A program made the position numbers and the translations under genes. From contig JAURIU010000009.1 in the NCBI GenBank assembly GCA_030832605.1, positions 1 through 32,794 of the forward strand: a stretch of DNA of 32,794 nt, in the 5' to 3' direction. Under the pieces are notes generated by a model. That model was not told where the DNA came from and ran no database searches. It saw only the letters and a list, made by a program, of their open reading frames with translations. Source of the DNA: Rhodoluna sp. (lineage in GTDB: Bacteria > Actinomycetota > Actinomycetes > Actinomycetales > Microbacteriaceae). Below are positions 1-7,698 of the stretch, one piece after another. Every line of letters begins with the position of its first letter. Position 1 is the first letter of the stretch.

Positions 1-626
1 CCCATGCCGAGGTTATAGATTTCTAAGCCCAATTCACGCGCGGCGGCAACCGGCCAAACGCCGAGCGGCGAGTCGGAGTCTTCGCAGTGGCTGATCGAGC
101 TGCCGTAGTGCACCCAACGGGGCAGCGGGTCGTTTAGGTCTGGTTCGAGTGGCGCATTGGCGCTCACACCGAGCAACTCGATTGAGCAATTGTGCGGAAG
201 CCAAATCTGCACGCGGCGGGCCTGGTCACTGGCTGGCAGGTCGAAAACCGCCACCGAATCTTCGCCGAGCCTGGTTTCTTGAACGACATCGCCGTTCCAA
301 ACCTGAAGGTCGCCGTTGGTGTGCGAAATGCTTGCCTCAAAACCATCGGCGGTCACCGAAATAGTCGACGCGCCGGACATGAATCCATCGGCCAGATTGG
401 CGTCGCGGTGTGAGCGGTAGCGAACCTCAAGTGTGCTCGCGCTGGTGAGTAGGTTCAGGTGCGCGCCACTAAGTCGTTCGGCCATCTTCGCGACAACTGG
501 CGCGTGTGCGTGCTGTGCGTAGGTCCAGTCGGGTAGGCGGCTGAGCAGCAGCCCGCGTTCGCCGTCGAGCACTCTAGATACGCCACGGATGCTCTCCCGC
601 ACTAGCGCGGCTGTGTCTGAGTTCAT
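1..626 (-). CDS. SGNH/GDSL-type esterase, 3' end cut off by the window edge
   Basis: The reading frame is open on the minus strand from an ATG at 626 to the window edge, giving about 208 residues. The ATG is chosen over an in-frame ATG six bases upstream because AGGA sits six bases before it. The first 150 or so residues look like the beta-rich N-terminal domain of actinobacterial SGNH esterases. The segment HYGSSISHCEDSDSP near residue 170 is the block I region of the hydrolase domain, with the nucleophile Ser in GSS. The following segment ends in NLGMG, also typical of the family. The Gly/Asn oxyanion blocks and catalytic Asp/His would lie beyond the edge. The substrate is unknown; hydrolysis of an ester in a carbohydrate or lipid is inferred from the family only. 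Confidence 0.8.
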   Translation of the reverse strand, partial: MNSDTAALVRESIRGVSRVLDGERGLLLSRLPDWTYAQHAHAPVVAKMAERLSGAHLNLLTSASTLEVRYRSHRDANLADGFMSGASTISVTADGFEASISHTNGDLQVWNGDVVQETRLGEDSVAVFDLPASDQARRVQIWLPHNCSIELLGVSANAPLEPDLNDPLPRWVHYGSSISHCEDSDSPLGVWPVAAARELGLEIYNLGM

Positions 627-676
627 CGCCATTCCTGAAGTTTATGACGCCTCGAAGAAAACTTTGTGTCGATAGT

Positions 677-682
677 TAGACT
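677..682 (+). promoter_or_regulatory. Probable -10 hexamer for a leaderless VOC gene transcript
   Basis: TAGACT lies seven bases before the ATG at 690, where transcription would start on or beside the start codon. No convincing -35 or Shine-Dalgarno is visible. The same arrangement recurs at other genes in this window. Confidence 0.45.
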
Positions 683-689
683 TTCTCGC

Positions 690-1058
690 ATGACCAAGAT
701 TGTTCTGTGGGCCGACAAGTTCGACGAAACCGCCGAGTTTTATCGACTATTGCTAGGGGCTGAATTCAAGCACGCCTCTGAAGGGTTCGTTTCGATTATT
801 GGCGAACACAACGAGGTTCTGCTTCACGCGGTTCCGGCTCAGTGGGCCAGCGACATTTTGGTGCCACCGGCGCTGCGCGACGAGAGCCCGCTGAAGCCCT
901 GCTTTAAGGTTGAGACGATTGCTTGTGCGCGCGAGGCGGTAAGTGGCACGAACGGCTTGATTCTTGGCGCAGATCGTGAACAGACCCACGGGGCCATGAC
1001 CTACTGCGACGGCAACGACCCCGAAGGCAATGTCATTCAGGTTTACACGACTGCTTAG
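690..1058 (+). CDS. VOC (glyoxalase/bleomycin resistance) superfamily protein
   Basis: The product is about 122 residues, a usual length for a single-chain VOC protein built of two beta-alpha-beta-beta-beta modules. The opening MTKIVLWADKFDETAEFY is the family pattern, with FY preceding the first helix end, and the end shows a DPEGNVIQVY motif typical of the second module, with the metal-ligand Glu position. The frame is open upstream to a GTG at 666, but the family start and a TAGACT hexamer seven bases before 690 favour the ATG at 690. The substrate cannot be told from the sequence; such proteins are dioxygenases, isomerases, lyases or binding proteins. The 3' end overlaps the convergent dehydrogenase gene by four bases. 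Confidence 0.8.
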   Translation: MTKIVLWADKFDETAEFYRLLLGAEFKHASEGFVSIIGEHNEVLLHAVPAQWASDILVPPALRDESPLKPCFKVETIACAREAVSGTNGLILGADREQTHGAMTYCDGNDPEGNVIQVYTTA

Positions 1059-1732
1059 AAGTCGGTGCTTGCCACCACGGTAGTTCCAGCCGCGATAGCT
1101 GCGACAACAACGCTGGCCACGTGCTCGGCGGTCATGCCCTCAGGCATCTGCGGTGCAGCGCCAAACAGCGGCCGAGTAGCCAAGCCGGTTTCGGTGTGGC
1201 CAGGTCTGGCGTCAATCACTTTGATCTTGTCGCGTCGCAGTTCAAAAGCCAGTGAGCCCAACCAAGCCGAGAAAGCGCTCTTGGATGCGCAATATGCGCT
1301 CATGCCAGGGAACGACTTTTCGGCAACCACACCCGTGATCGCCGCGATGAACGCGTCTTCGCGACCGCGGAGGGCCGGCAAGAGTTCGGTAATCAATTGC
1401 GTCGGGCCACCGAAGTTGACCTGAGTGAGAGCGGCAACCTGCTGCGCGGTGGTTTCGGCAGCCATGCCAAAACCCACGCGTCCTGCGGCGACCACAATGC
1501 CGTCGATCTGCTCGTTGGCGACGATGTAATCGGTGAGAACCTTGATACTTTCGGCACTTCCAAGGTCAACCACCAAGCGCAGCGCCGCTTCGCTAGAAAT
1601 GCGAACCGCGCTCTCTTGCGAGCTTGCGGTGCCGAGCACCTGCGCGCCGGCTCGGGTGAGCATCCGAGTTATTTCGCCACCGAGAACACCAGATGCGCCG
1701 ACCACGAGAATGCGTTTTGCTGAAAAGTCCAT
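1055..1732 (-). CDS. Short-chain dehydrogenase/reductase (SDR)
   Basis: This 225-residue protein has the classical SDR outline. A Rossmann glycine-rich loop GASGVLGG sits at residues 12-19. A VAAGR segment stands in place of the usual NNAG. The catalytic SAYCASK motif has Tyr near 147 and Lys near 151, and a PGHTETG stretch follows it. It should be an NAD(P)-dependent oxidoreductase in the cytoplasm, but the substrate is not evident. I prefer the ATG at 1732 to the GTG at 1741 because MDFSAKRILVVGASG is the natural family start; neither has a clear Shine-Dalgarno. The stop codon interlocks with that of the VOC gene in a four-base TTAG overlap. Confidence 0.85.
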   Translation of the reverse strand: MDFSAKRILVVGASGVLGGEITRMLTRAGAQVLGTASSQESAVRISSEAALRLVVDLGSAESIKVLTDYIVANEQIDGIVVAAGRVGFGMAAETTAQQVAALTQVNFGGPTQLITELLPALRGREDAFIAAITGVVAEKSFPGMSAYCASKSAFSAWLGSLAFELRRDKIKVIDARPGHTETGLATRPLFGAAPQMPEGMTAEHVASVVVAAIAAGTTVVASTDF

Positions 1733-1802
1733 GCCAAGCACAACTAGTTGGGTGCTCTAGGTATTTCACCGATAGGTTTATTTGGTTGAAAGTGAGTGAT
1801 TG

Positions 1803-2273
1803 ATGGCTGAAAGACTTTTGTATTCGGTAGAGCGCGAGTACGACACCGACATGGCGACCATGTGGAACGCCTGGACCAATGCCGCTGAACTCGCGGCTTG
1901 GTATCACCCGACCATTCTTGAAGGAGTGCCGGGCACGTTCACCTCAGAAACCAACGTTGGCGGGCTCTGGACCGCCGCAATCGATGTGCCGATGAACGAC
2001 TTCGTGGCGTATTTTTGGGGCCGCTACTCGGTCGTAGAACCAAACCAGCGCCTAGTGCACTCGCTGAGTTACAGCCAAGACCCAGCCGAGTTTGCCGAGC
2101 GCGACCCGAACGCCCCGGCCCACCGCATCGAAATCGACTTCGAACAGCGCCCAGCGGGTGTTTGGGTGCGGTTTACGCAGTTTGGCGAAATGCCAGACGA
2201 GCAAGCTGAGGCCTCAAAAGAGGGCATGGAGAGCTATTTCGACTCTCTTGGTTACCACTTAGATAGTAAGTAG
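1803..2273 (+). CDS. SRPBCC (AHSA1-like) domain protein
   Basis: The product is 156 residues and matches the START/SRPBCC helix-grip fold of the AHSA1-like branch. It opens with a strand followed by a helix containing MWNAWTNAAELAAWY, where the Trp-rich stretch is characteristic. It continues with strands containing GGLWTAAI and RLVHSLSY and ends with a long helix after GEMPDEQ. These proteins bind small hydrophobic ligands or act as stress-related factors; no specific role can be assigned. A TTG one codon upstream is in frame but the ATG at 1803 is preferred. It is transcribed divergently from the dehydrogenase gene and its 3' end overlaps the convergent tocopherol-cyclase-like gene by 15 bases. 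Confidence 0.8.
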   Translation: MAERLLYSVEREYDTDMATMWNAWTNAAELAAWYHPTILEGVPGTFTSETNVGGLWTAAIDVPMNDFVAYFWGRYSVVEPNQRLVHSLSYSQDPAEFAERDPNAPAHRIEIDFEQRPAGVWVRFTQFGEMPDEQAEASKEGMESYFDSLGYHLDSK

Positions 2274-3245
2274 GCGCTGCAGGTCGCCGTGCACTTCCAT
2301 AGCGCCAACCAGCCCTTTACCCTCAAGCAGCACGTGCCCAGCGCGGTCGGTGTGCTTGATGTGAATCACAGCATCTAGCGTCTCATCGACTCGCTGGTGC
2401 ATTTCGGTGCGAATTGGCGCGTGCAGTAAGCCTCCGCGAACCCGATCGGCGCTTAGTGTGAGCAGCCCGTCCTTTGAACTCAACTGCCATTGCACGTGGG
2501 TGTCAGTGATGGTTAGCTCGATCTCTTTAGCGCCGTTGTAGGTTGTCCAGCGGTGAAGTTTGCCGCTGTGCTTGAGGCCGACGATGTAGCCGCGAAACGG
2601 GCGACCGATCCAAGGGATGATGGCAACAGAACCGATCAAGCTGGCATCTGGGTCGCTATCGATGTGGTTGCTGTGCAGCCAAACATATCCGCTCGGAAAA
2701 GCTCGACCCCAGTCTTTTTCGATGTAGCCGCGGCCACCTGCGAATGAAACCTTTTTACCTTCGACGGTCAGGTCGCCAGCAAGGTCGTGACCGAAAGAGA
2801 CGATGCCGTGAAAACACTCCATGAATGGAACCGCGCCGAACCAGCCCATGATGCCGGGCGACATCGGTTTCACAGGCCATGGGTCGAGTTCACTCTCGAA
2901 ACTGATCGAGCCGCGCAGTTCTGGCAGGTCGAGCGTCACACCTTTGCTGCTGAAGTGATTGTTGCCAAGCGATACATCGAACTCGTCAGCCGAAGCCGAG
3001 AATTCGCTCGTATCAAACTTGTGATACCAAGAACGACCGGTGCTGCCGTCGAGCAACTGAATGAATGCCTCGTTAACCCCGCCGTCGAGCCCTAGAAAGA
3101 CTCCTGGGATGACCGCCCAGCGTGTTTTCTGGTCAGCGCTAACCACCTTTACATACCAACCCTCGAAGTAGCGTTTGCTGCGGCCATGGCCGTGAAAGGC
3201 CTCGGGGTGAAAAATGCCCTTGAAGAATTGCAAAGGTGTGCGCAT
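2259..3245 (-). CDS. Tocopherol cyclase-like protein
   Basis: The 328-residue product carries the two signature stretches of the tocopherol cyclase-like family: RYFEGWYVKVV near the N terminus and GGRGYIEKDWGRAFPSGYVW near the middle. There is no signal peptide or membrane segment. In plants and cyanobacteria the family closes the chromanol ring of vitamin E, but many heterotrophic bacteria carry homologues of unknown function, and no other tocopherol genes are seen here. A role in lipid or isoprenoid chemistry is only a guess. The ATG at 3245 is chosen over an in-frame TTG at 3251 because TAAACT lies six bases upstream, suggesting a leaderless transcript. Confidence 0.75.
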   Translation of the reverse strand: MRTPLQFFKGIFHPEAFHGHGRSKRYFEGWYVKVVSADQKTRWAVIPGVFLGLDGGVNEAFIQLLDGSTGRSWYHKFDTSEFSASADEFDVSLGNNHFSSKGVTLDLPELRGSISFESELDPWPVKPMSPGIMGWFGAVPFMECFHGIVSFGHDLAGDLTVEGKKVSFAGGRGYIEKDWGRAFPSGYVWLHSNHIDSDPDASLIGSVAIIPWIGRPFRGYIVGLKHSGKLHRWTTYNGAKEIELTITDTHVQWQLSSKDGLLTLSADRVRGGLLHAPIRTEMHQRVDETLDAVIHIKHTDRAGHVLLEGKGLVGAMEVHGDLQRLLTI

Positions 3246-3251
3246 AGCCAA

Positions 3252-3257
3252 AGTTTA
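3252..3257 (-). promoter_or_regulatory. Probable -10 hexamer of the tocopherol cyclase-like gene
   Basis: On the minus strand TAAACT ends six bases before the ATG at 3245. This fits a leaderless transcript; no Shine-Dalgarno is present. Confidence 0.45.
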
Positions 3258-3309
3258 GGTTGCCCGTGGCGAAACTCATTCTGGTTCGCCGAAATCAGCT
3301 CTGGGGTAT

Positions 3310-3338
3310 TTGATTACCGACCCGTTAGCACCTAGCGT
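3310..3338 (+). promoter_or_regulatory. Probable promoter of the acyltransferase gene
   Basis: TTGATT at 3310-3315 and TAGCGT at 3333-3338 are separated by 17 bases, a good sigma-70-type layout. Transcription would begin near 3345, leaving a leader of about 25 bases with AGGGCGG just before the TTG at 3371. Confidence 0.45.
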
Positions 3339-3370
3339 TTGTTCTAGAGGGGCTTTTCTAAGGGCGGGTA

Positions 3371-4468
3371 TTGACTTCACAAATTAGGCTGCACGGTCTC
3401 GATGCGGCTCGAGCCTCAATGATGCTGCTTGGTGTTTTCGTGCACGCGGCACTCGTGATTCCCGAACTGATGCCGGTCGATTCTGGCACCGGCTCGTTTT
3501 TCGCGGTTAGCTACGCGATCGTGCACAGCTTTCGCATGCCGGCATTCTTTTTGATCTCGGGCTTCTTCGCGGCCTATCTGTTGCAATCCGAAGGTGTTCG
3601 AGCCTTTCTGGTCAGCCGCTTCAAACGCATCGTTTCGGTGCTCGCCGTTGCGGCCGTAATCATCGCCTCGCTGCTCTGGCAAACCGGATGCACCTGGTGC
3701 AGCCCGAGCCAAAGTCGCGACTATCTGAGCACCGCGCTCATCTACCTATGGTTTCTCTACTACCTCGCCATCATTTCTCACCTCGCGCTGTTGGCCCACA
3801 TGCTTGCCAAGCGGTTACCGGCACAGATGCGCGAGCTAGGCCGCGCGCTAACCGAAGCCCTGCGGCTCGGGCCTGTCGCGGTGGGAGTCATTGGGCTCGT
3901 GCTCGCTCTCGTTCCGGGGTTGCTCGACGCGACCGGACAGGTTCGCATCGAAATGGGTTGGGTGCCGAATATCCCGCTGCTGGTGTTCTTCGGGGCGTTT
4001 TTTGCGCTCGGCTGGGTGATCAATCGCAACGCGGAGCCTCTGCTGCGCAAGGTCACGGCCTCGGCTTGGTTGAACTTCGGGCTGGCGGCGGGGTTTGGCG
4101 CAGCATCCGCTTGGTTGTTTTCAATCGGCGACGCATCATGGCAGCCGGTGGTTCAGGTGCTGGCCGTCACCTATTCGACCTTCGCCGTCATCGGGCTGTT
4201 CTTGCGCTACCTGAATGCCGAGCTGCCCGTCGTTCGATACCTTGCCGACGCTTCTTATTGGGTTTATCTATTTCACGCACCGGTAATGTTTGTCGTCATT
4301 GCCCTTGGTGCTCGGGCGGGTTGGTCGCCGATCGTGGTGGCCATCGTCTCGATCGCAGCGGCTTTGGCGTTCACTCTGGTGACCTATCACTACCTCGTGC
4401 GATCGACGATCATCGGCAAGTGGCTGAGCGGTCGTCGCAGACCGCGGCGAGCAAAACGCGTCGGCTAG
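3371..4468 (+). CDS. Acyltransferase 3 family integral membrane protein (OpgC-like)
   Basis: The 365-residue protein is almost entirely membrane-spanning, with about ten hydrophobic segments, as usual for acyltransferase family 3. The first segment GLDAARASMMLLGVFVHAAL contains the family's Arg and the conserved His, and FRMPAFFLISGFFAAYLL is the typical second segment. Such proteins transfer acyl groups to extracellular or envelope glycans; OpgC succinylates glucans in Gram-negatives. The acceptor here is unknown. The start is a TTG preceded by AGGGCGG, consistent with the promoter just upstream; no suitable ATG precedes the conserved first segment. The C terminus is rich in Arg and Lys, as expected on the cytoplasmic side. 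It overlaps hisN by four bases at the stop codons. Confidence 0.85.
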   Translation: MTSQIRLHGLDAARASMMLLGVFVHAALVIPELMPVDSGTGSFFAVSYAIVHSFRMPAFFLISGFFAAYLLQSEGVRAFLVSRFKRIVSVLAVAAVIIASLLWQTGCTWCSPSQSRDYLSTALIYLWFLYYLAIISHLALLAHMLAKRLPAQMRELGRALTEALRLGPVAVGVIGLVLALVPGLLDATGQVRIEMGWVPNIPLLVFFGAFFALGWVINRNAEPLLRKVTASAWLNFGLAAGFGAASAWLFSIGDASWQPVVQVLAVTYSTFAVIGLFLRYLNAELPVVRYLADASYWVYLFHAPVMFVVIALGARAGWSPIVVAIVSIAAALAFTLVTYHYLVRSTIIGKWLSGRRRPRRAKRVG

Positions 4469-5250
4469 TTTTTGGCGAAAGCGCTCTGGGCAAGAGCGTG
4501 TAGGTGCGAGTTTGTGGCCAAGACCGAAGAAGTTTCGGCGGTCAGCTCGCCGTCAAGCGCGCTAAAAGTGCCGCCCGCCTGTTCGACGATTGGCACCAAG
4601 GCCGCGATGTCATAAATCTTCAGATCGTGCTCGCCCACGATGTCTACGCTGCCCTCGGCAAGCAGCATGTATGAGAAAAAGTCGCCGTACGCTCGCGTGC
4701 GCCAAACCTTGCGCGACAGCTCGACCAGTTCGTTCAGATAACCGGCGCGGTCCCAGAGCTGAAGGTTGTTATACGAGAGCGAGGCGTGCTCGAGTGCCGC
4801 CACCTGTGAAACTCGGATGCTGCGCTCGGCTCCATCAACGTCTCTAGTGTGCGCACCAACGCCAGGAGCCGCCCACCAGCGCCGACCGAGGGCAGGGGCC
4901 GAAACCACGCTCAAAACGGGCTTACCGTCGACCGCAAGGGCGATTAGAGCACCCCAGACCGGCACGCCGCGCATGAAGTTTGCGGTGCCGTCGATCGGGT
5001 CGATGATCCAGGTTCTAGAGCCAGACCCGGTGTTACCAAACTCTTCGCCGATCAGGGCATCTTCTGGGCGTTCCTCGGCCAAAACCAGCTTGAGCGCCGC
5101 TTCAACCGAGCGGTCGGCGTCGGTCACCGGCGAAGCATCCGGTTTCGTTTCAACCACGAGGTCCTGAGCCAAGAATCGGGGGAGGGCAATCGAATCGGCC
5201 AAATCGGCTAGCCGAAGGGCAAGCGCGAGGTCAGATTCGTATGAAGACAT
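4465..5250 (-). CDS. hisN: Histidinol-phosphatase of the inositol monophosphatase family
   Basis: The 261-residue product has all the metal-binding motifs of the IMPase fold: a PVTDADR segment near 41-47, GEEFG at 68-72, DPIDGT at 84-89, and KIYDIAALVPIVEQAGG near 211-227 with the catalytic Asp at about 214. Actinobacterial proteins of this type next to aroA and rsgA are the HisN histidinol-phosphatases, which dephosphorylate L-histidinol phosphate in histidine synthesis. Inositol monophosphatase activity is the alternative that sequence alone cannot exclude. It lies downstream of rsgA on the same strand. A TAGGCT hexamer overlapping the rsgA stop codon suggests that hisN also has its own leaderless promoter. 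Confidence 0.85.
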   Translation of the reverse strand: MSSYESDLALALRLADLADSIALPRFLAQDLVVETKPDASPVTDADRSVEAALKLVLAEERPEDALIGEEFGNTGSGSRTWIIDPIDGTANFMRGVPVWGALIALAVDGKPVLSVVSAPALGRRWWAAPGVGAHTRDVDGAERSIRVSQVAALEHASLSYNNLQLWDRAGYLNELVELSRKVWRTRAYGDFFSYMLLAEGSVDIVGEHDLKIYDIAALVPIVEQAGGTFSALDGELTAETSSVLATNSHLHALAQSAFAKN

Positions 5251-5257
5251 GAATAAA

Positions 5258-5263
5258 AGCCTA
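5258..5263 (-). promoter_or_regulatory. Probable -10 hexamer of hisN, overlapping the rsgA stop codon
   Basis: On the minus strand TAGGCT ends seven bases before the hisN ATG, and its first three bases are the rsgA TAG stop codon. There is no Shine-Dalgarno for hisN. Confidence 0.4.
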
Positions 5264-6280
5264 GTCTGACGAGGCCGAGACGATTAGGCGTCGCAGGCTG
5301 TCAACGCGCGCGGTGCCGGTTTCACCCAGGCGACCATCGGTAATCGCGGCATCGAGCTCGCAGTCGGGAGATTCGGCAAGGTGAGAGCAGTCTCGAGGGC
5401 AGGTTTCGATCACCTTGTAAAGGTCTTCGAATGAGCGCAGTAGTGAAGTCGGATTAATGTGGCCAAGGCCGAACGAGCGCACGCCAGGGGTATCGATGAT
5501 CCAGCCGTCTTCGAGTGCGATTGCGCGAACCGATGAAGAAGTGTGGCGGCCTCGACCGGTCACCACGTTTACTCCGCCGGTGGCTCGTGCTGCGTCGGGC
5601 ACCAGCGCATTCACGAGGGTCGACTTGCCCACTCCCGAGTGGCCCACCATCACGGTGATTTCGCCGTGCAACAGCGCTTCGAGCTCGGCGATGCTGGGTG
5701 CATCCGAGCGGTTTTTAACCACTGGGATGCTCAAACTCTCGAAATTCGCCAAGAATTCGGCTGGGTCGGCAAGGTCGCATTTGGTGATGACCAAAATCGG
5801 CTTGAGACCGGCATCGAAGGCCGCCGCAAGATAGCGGTCGATTAGGCGGGTGCGCGGTTCGGGGTTCGTGATTGCGGTGACGATGGCCATCTGCGTGGCG
5901 TTGGCAACGATCACACGCTCGACCTGGTCGGTGTCGTCTGCGCTTCGACGCAAGAGTGAGGTGCGCGGCTCGATTCGCACGATGCGAGCCAGAGTGCCTT
6001 CGTTTTCTGAGGTGTCGCCGGCCAGGGCAACCCGGTCACCCACTGCTGCACCCTGCTTGCGCAGCTCTTTGGCCAAGGTTGCGGTGATGTCGCGTTGTTC
6101 ATCGACCAGCAAAACGCGATAACGGCCGAGGTCTACGCCGGTTACAAAACCGATCGGTGCATTTTTGTGATCAGGGCGAATTTTGGTGCGCGGCTTGTTG
6201 CCCTTTGGGTTTGGGCGAATTCGCACATCGTCTTCGTCGAGGTCGTGGTCGCCCGGGGTCGGCTCGTATAACCAGCTCAA
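5261..6280 (-). CDS. rsgA: Small ribosomal subunit biogenesis GTPase RsgA
   Basis: The 339-residue protein is a circularly permuted GTPase that acts in late maturation of the 30S subunit. An N-terminal OB-fold region (about 45-105) precedes the GTPase motifs in permuted order: TKCD (G4) near 166-169, GHSGVGKST (G1) at 213-221 and DTPG (G3) at 263-266. A C-terminal zinc motif follows, with Cys 294, Cys 298, His 300 and Cys 307. I place the start at the TTG at 6280, giving MSWLYEPTPGD, which resembles actinobacterial RsgA N termini and shares a four-base TTGA overlap with the aroA stop. A longer in-frame start at 6307 would run 31 bases into aroA and is less likely. Confidence 0.93.
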   Translation of the reverse strand: MSWLYEPTPGDHDLDEDDVRIRPNPKGNKPRTKIRPDHKNAPIGFVTGVDLGRYRVLLVDEQRDITATLAKELRKQGAAVGDRVALAGDTSENEGTLARIVRIEPRTSLLRRSADDTDQVERVIVANATQMAIVTAITNPEPRTRLIDRYLAAAFDAGLKPILVITKCDLADPAEFLANFESLSIPVVKNRSDAPSIAELEALLHGEITVMVGHSGVGKSTLVNALVPDAARATGGVNVVTGRGRHTSSSVRAIALEDGWIIDTPGVRSFGLGHINPTSLLRSFEDLYKVIETCPRDCSHLAESPDCELDAAITDGRLGETGTARVDSLRRLIVSASSD

Positions 6281-7584
6281 GCGCTTGCCCCAAGCAGCTC
6301 GGCCCAAAGTTTGGTGAACTCTGGCATGGTCTTTGCGGTCGTACCGATGTTTTCAACTCGGATGCCCGGCACTCGTAGCCCCATGATGGCCCCCGCCGTT
6401 GCCATGCGGTGGTCTTCGTAGCTGAGCCAGTCGCAGCCGTGCAGGTTAGCGCTCGGTTCGATAGCCAAGCCGTCTTCGGTTTCGCGACAGTAGCCGCCAG
6501 TACGGTTGATTTCGGCGGTGAGGGCTGCGAGGCGGTCGGTTTCGTGACCGCGAAGGTGGGCAATGCCGCTGATTCGACTCGGGGTTTCGGCTAGGGCTGC
6601 CAAAACGGCAACCACTGGAGCTAGTTCGCCACCGATCGAAAGGTCGATGTCGATTCCCTTGATGCGACCGTCGGCGCTGAGCGTGAGCCCGCGCTCGTCG
6701 CGCACCACGGTTGCACCCATTTGGGTCAGGATGCTCTCGAAGTGGTCACCGACCTGGGTGGTTGTAGTTGGCCAGTGAGCGATTGTCACGCTGCCGCCGG
6801 CAACCATGGCTGCCGCCAAGAATGGCCCGGCGTTTGAAAGATCTGGTTCGATAACCACTCGGCCGCCGGCGATAGCGCCAGGCTCAACGCGCCAGGTTGC
6901 CTCGGCGGTTTGCCGTGCATCCACGCCTCGTTTTTGAAGGCAGTCTAGAGTCATCTCAATGTGGGGCATGCTCGGTAGGTGCTCGCCGCGGTGCGTGAGG
7001 GTAAGGCCGTCTTCGAATCTCGCAGCGGCAAGTAGCAAGCCTGAGACGAACTGGCTCGATTCACTAGCGTCGATCTCGAGTTCACCACCACGGATGCTGC
7101 CCCGCGAGCTAACCGTAAACGGAAGTCGCCCTGCCGAGGTTGCCGGTTGCTCAACCGAAACTCCTAGGGCACGAAGCGAGTCAATCGTGGTGGCCATCGG
7201 GCGTCGCTTTGCCGCTTCGTCGCCGTCAAACTCAACCGAGCCCGCGTGCAAACCTGCCAGCGGAGGTACGAAGCGCATCACGGTGCCAGCAAGCCCGCAA
7301 TCGATGGCAACCGCATCCGCCGCCTTTGTCGAATCGATCGGCGAAACCACAATCGAGTCTGTTCGACGCTCAAAGCGAGCACCCAGAGAAGTCAGTGCCG
7401 CAATCATCAATTCGCTGTCGCGTGAGATCAGTGGTTCGATAAGTTCGGTCGGAGAATCGGCCAGCGCGGCCAAAACCAGTTCGCGATTGGTTAGTGACTT
7501 CGAGCCGGGAAGTTTGATGCTCGCCGCAATAGGAGCGCTCACAGTTGGCGCAGCCCAAGGCTCGAAATAATTTTCTGAAGTCAT
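6277..7584 (-). CDS. aroA: 3-phosphoshikimate 1-carboxyvinyltransferase (EPSP synthase)
   Basis: The 435-residue product is the normal length for EPSP synthase, which joins phosphoenolpyruvate to shikimate 3-phosphate in the chorismate pathway. The N-terminal active-site stretch LPGSKSLTNR lies at 25-34 with the substrate-binding Lys. An LAGTVMRF motif lies near 98-105, where the PEP-binding region is expected. HLRGHETDRL and YEDHRMA lie in the C-terminal half, as in the family. It is the first gene of a minus-strand set aroA-rsgA-hisN and is divergent from sigR, an arrangement common in actinobacteria. Its ATG lies eight bases after a TATTTT hexamer, so the transcript may be leaderless. Confidence 0.95.
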   Translation of the reverse strand: MTSENYFEPWAAPTVSAPIAASIKLPGSKSLTNRELVLAALADSPTELIEPLISRDSELMIAALTSLGARFERRTDSIVVSPIDSTKAADAVAIDCGLAGTVMRFVPPLAGLHAGSVEFDGDEAAKRRPMATTIDSLRALGVSVEQPATSAGRLPFTVSSRGSIRGGELEIDASESSQFVSGLLLAAARFEDGLTLTHRGEHLPSMPHIEMTLDCLQKRGVDARQTAEATWRVEPGAIAGGRVVIEPDLSNAGPFLAAAMVAGGSVTIAHWPTTTTQVGDHFESILTQMGATVVRDERGLTLSADGRIKGIDIDLSIGGELAPVVAVLAALAETPSRISGIAHLRGHETDRLAALTAEINRTGGYCRETEDGLAIEPSANLHGCDWLSYEDHRMATAGAIMGLRVPGIRVENIGTTAKTMPEFTKLWAELLGASA

Positions 7585-7592
7585 TGGTTACA

Positions 7593-7598
7593 AAAATA
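7593..7598 (-). promoter_or_regulatory. Possible -10 hexamer of aroA
   Basis: On the minus strand TATTTT ends eight bases before the aroA ATG and no Shine-Dalgarno is visible. A good -35 is not apparent. Confidence 0.35.
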
Positions 7599-7610
7599 CC
7601 AGCAAGACGG

Positions 7611-7628
7611 GCATCCAATGGGGGATGC
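7611..7628. repeat. Inverted repeat between aroA and sigR
   Basis: GCATCC at 7611-7616 and GGATGC at 7623-7628 form a perfect six-base inverted repeat with a six-base spacer. It lies in the divergent region just upstream of the aroA -10 and could be an operator. It is also made of a hexamer that is frequent throughout the window, so it may be chance. Confidence 0.3.
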
Positions 7629-7684
7629 AAGATGGAGCAACTTGAACGAGACTGCGATGATGACCCGAGACGAAGCCGAACGCC

Positions 7685-7690
7685 TAGACT
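7685..7690 (+). promoter_or_regulatory. Possible -10 hexamer of sigR
   Basis: TAGACT ends eight bases before the in-frame ATG at 7699, the same layout as at other genes here. I see no SigR-type GGAAT...GTT promoter. Confidence 0.35.
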
Positions 7691-7698
7691 CAGAACTG

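Noticed and set aside
3688-4503. A 271-codon open frame on the plus strand within the acyltransferase gene
   Set aside because: It is an Arg-rich shifted frame of the membrane protein and runs past the real stop without family features.
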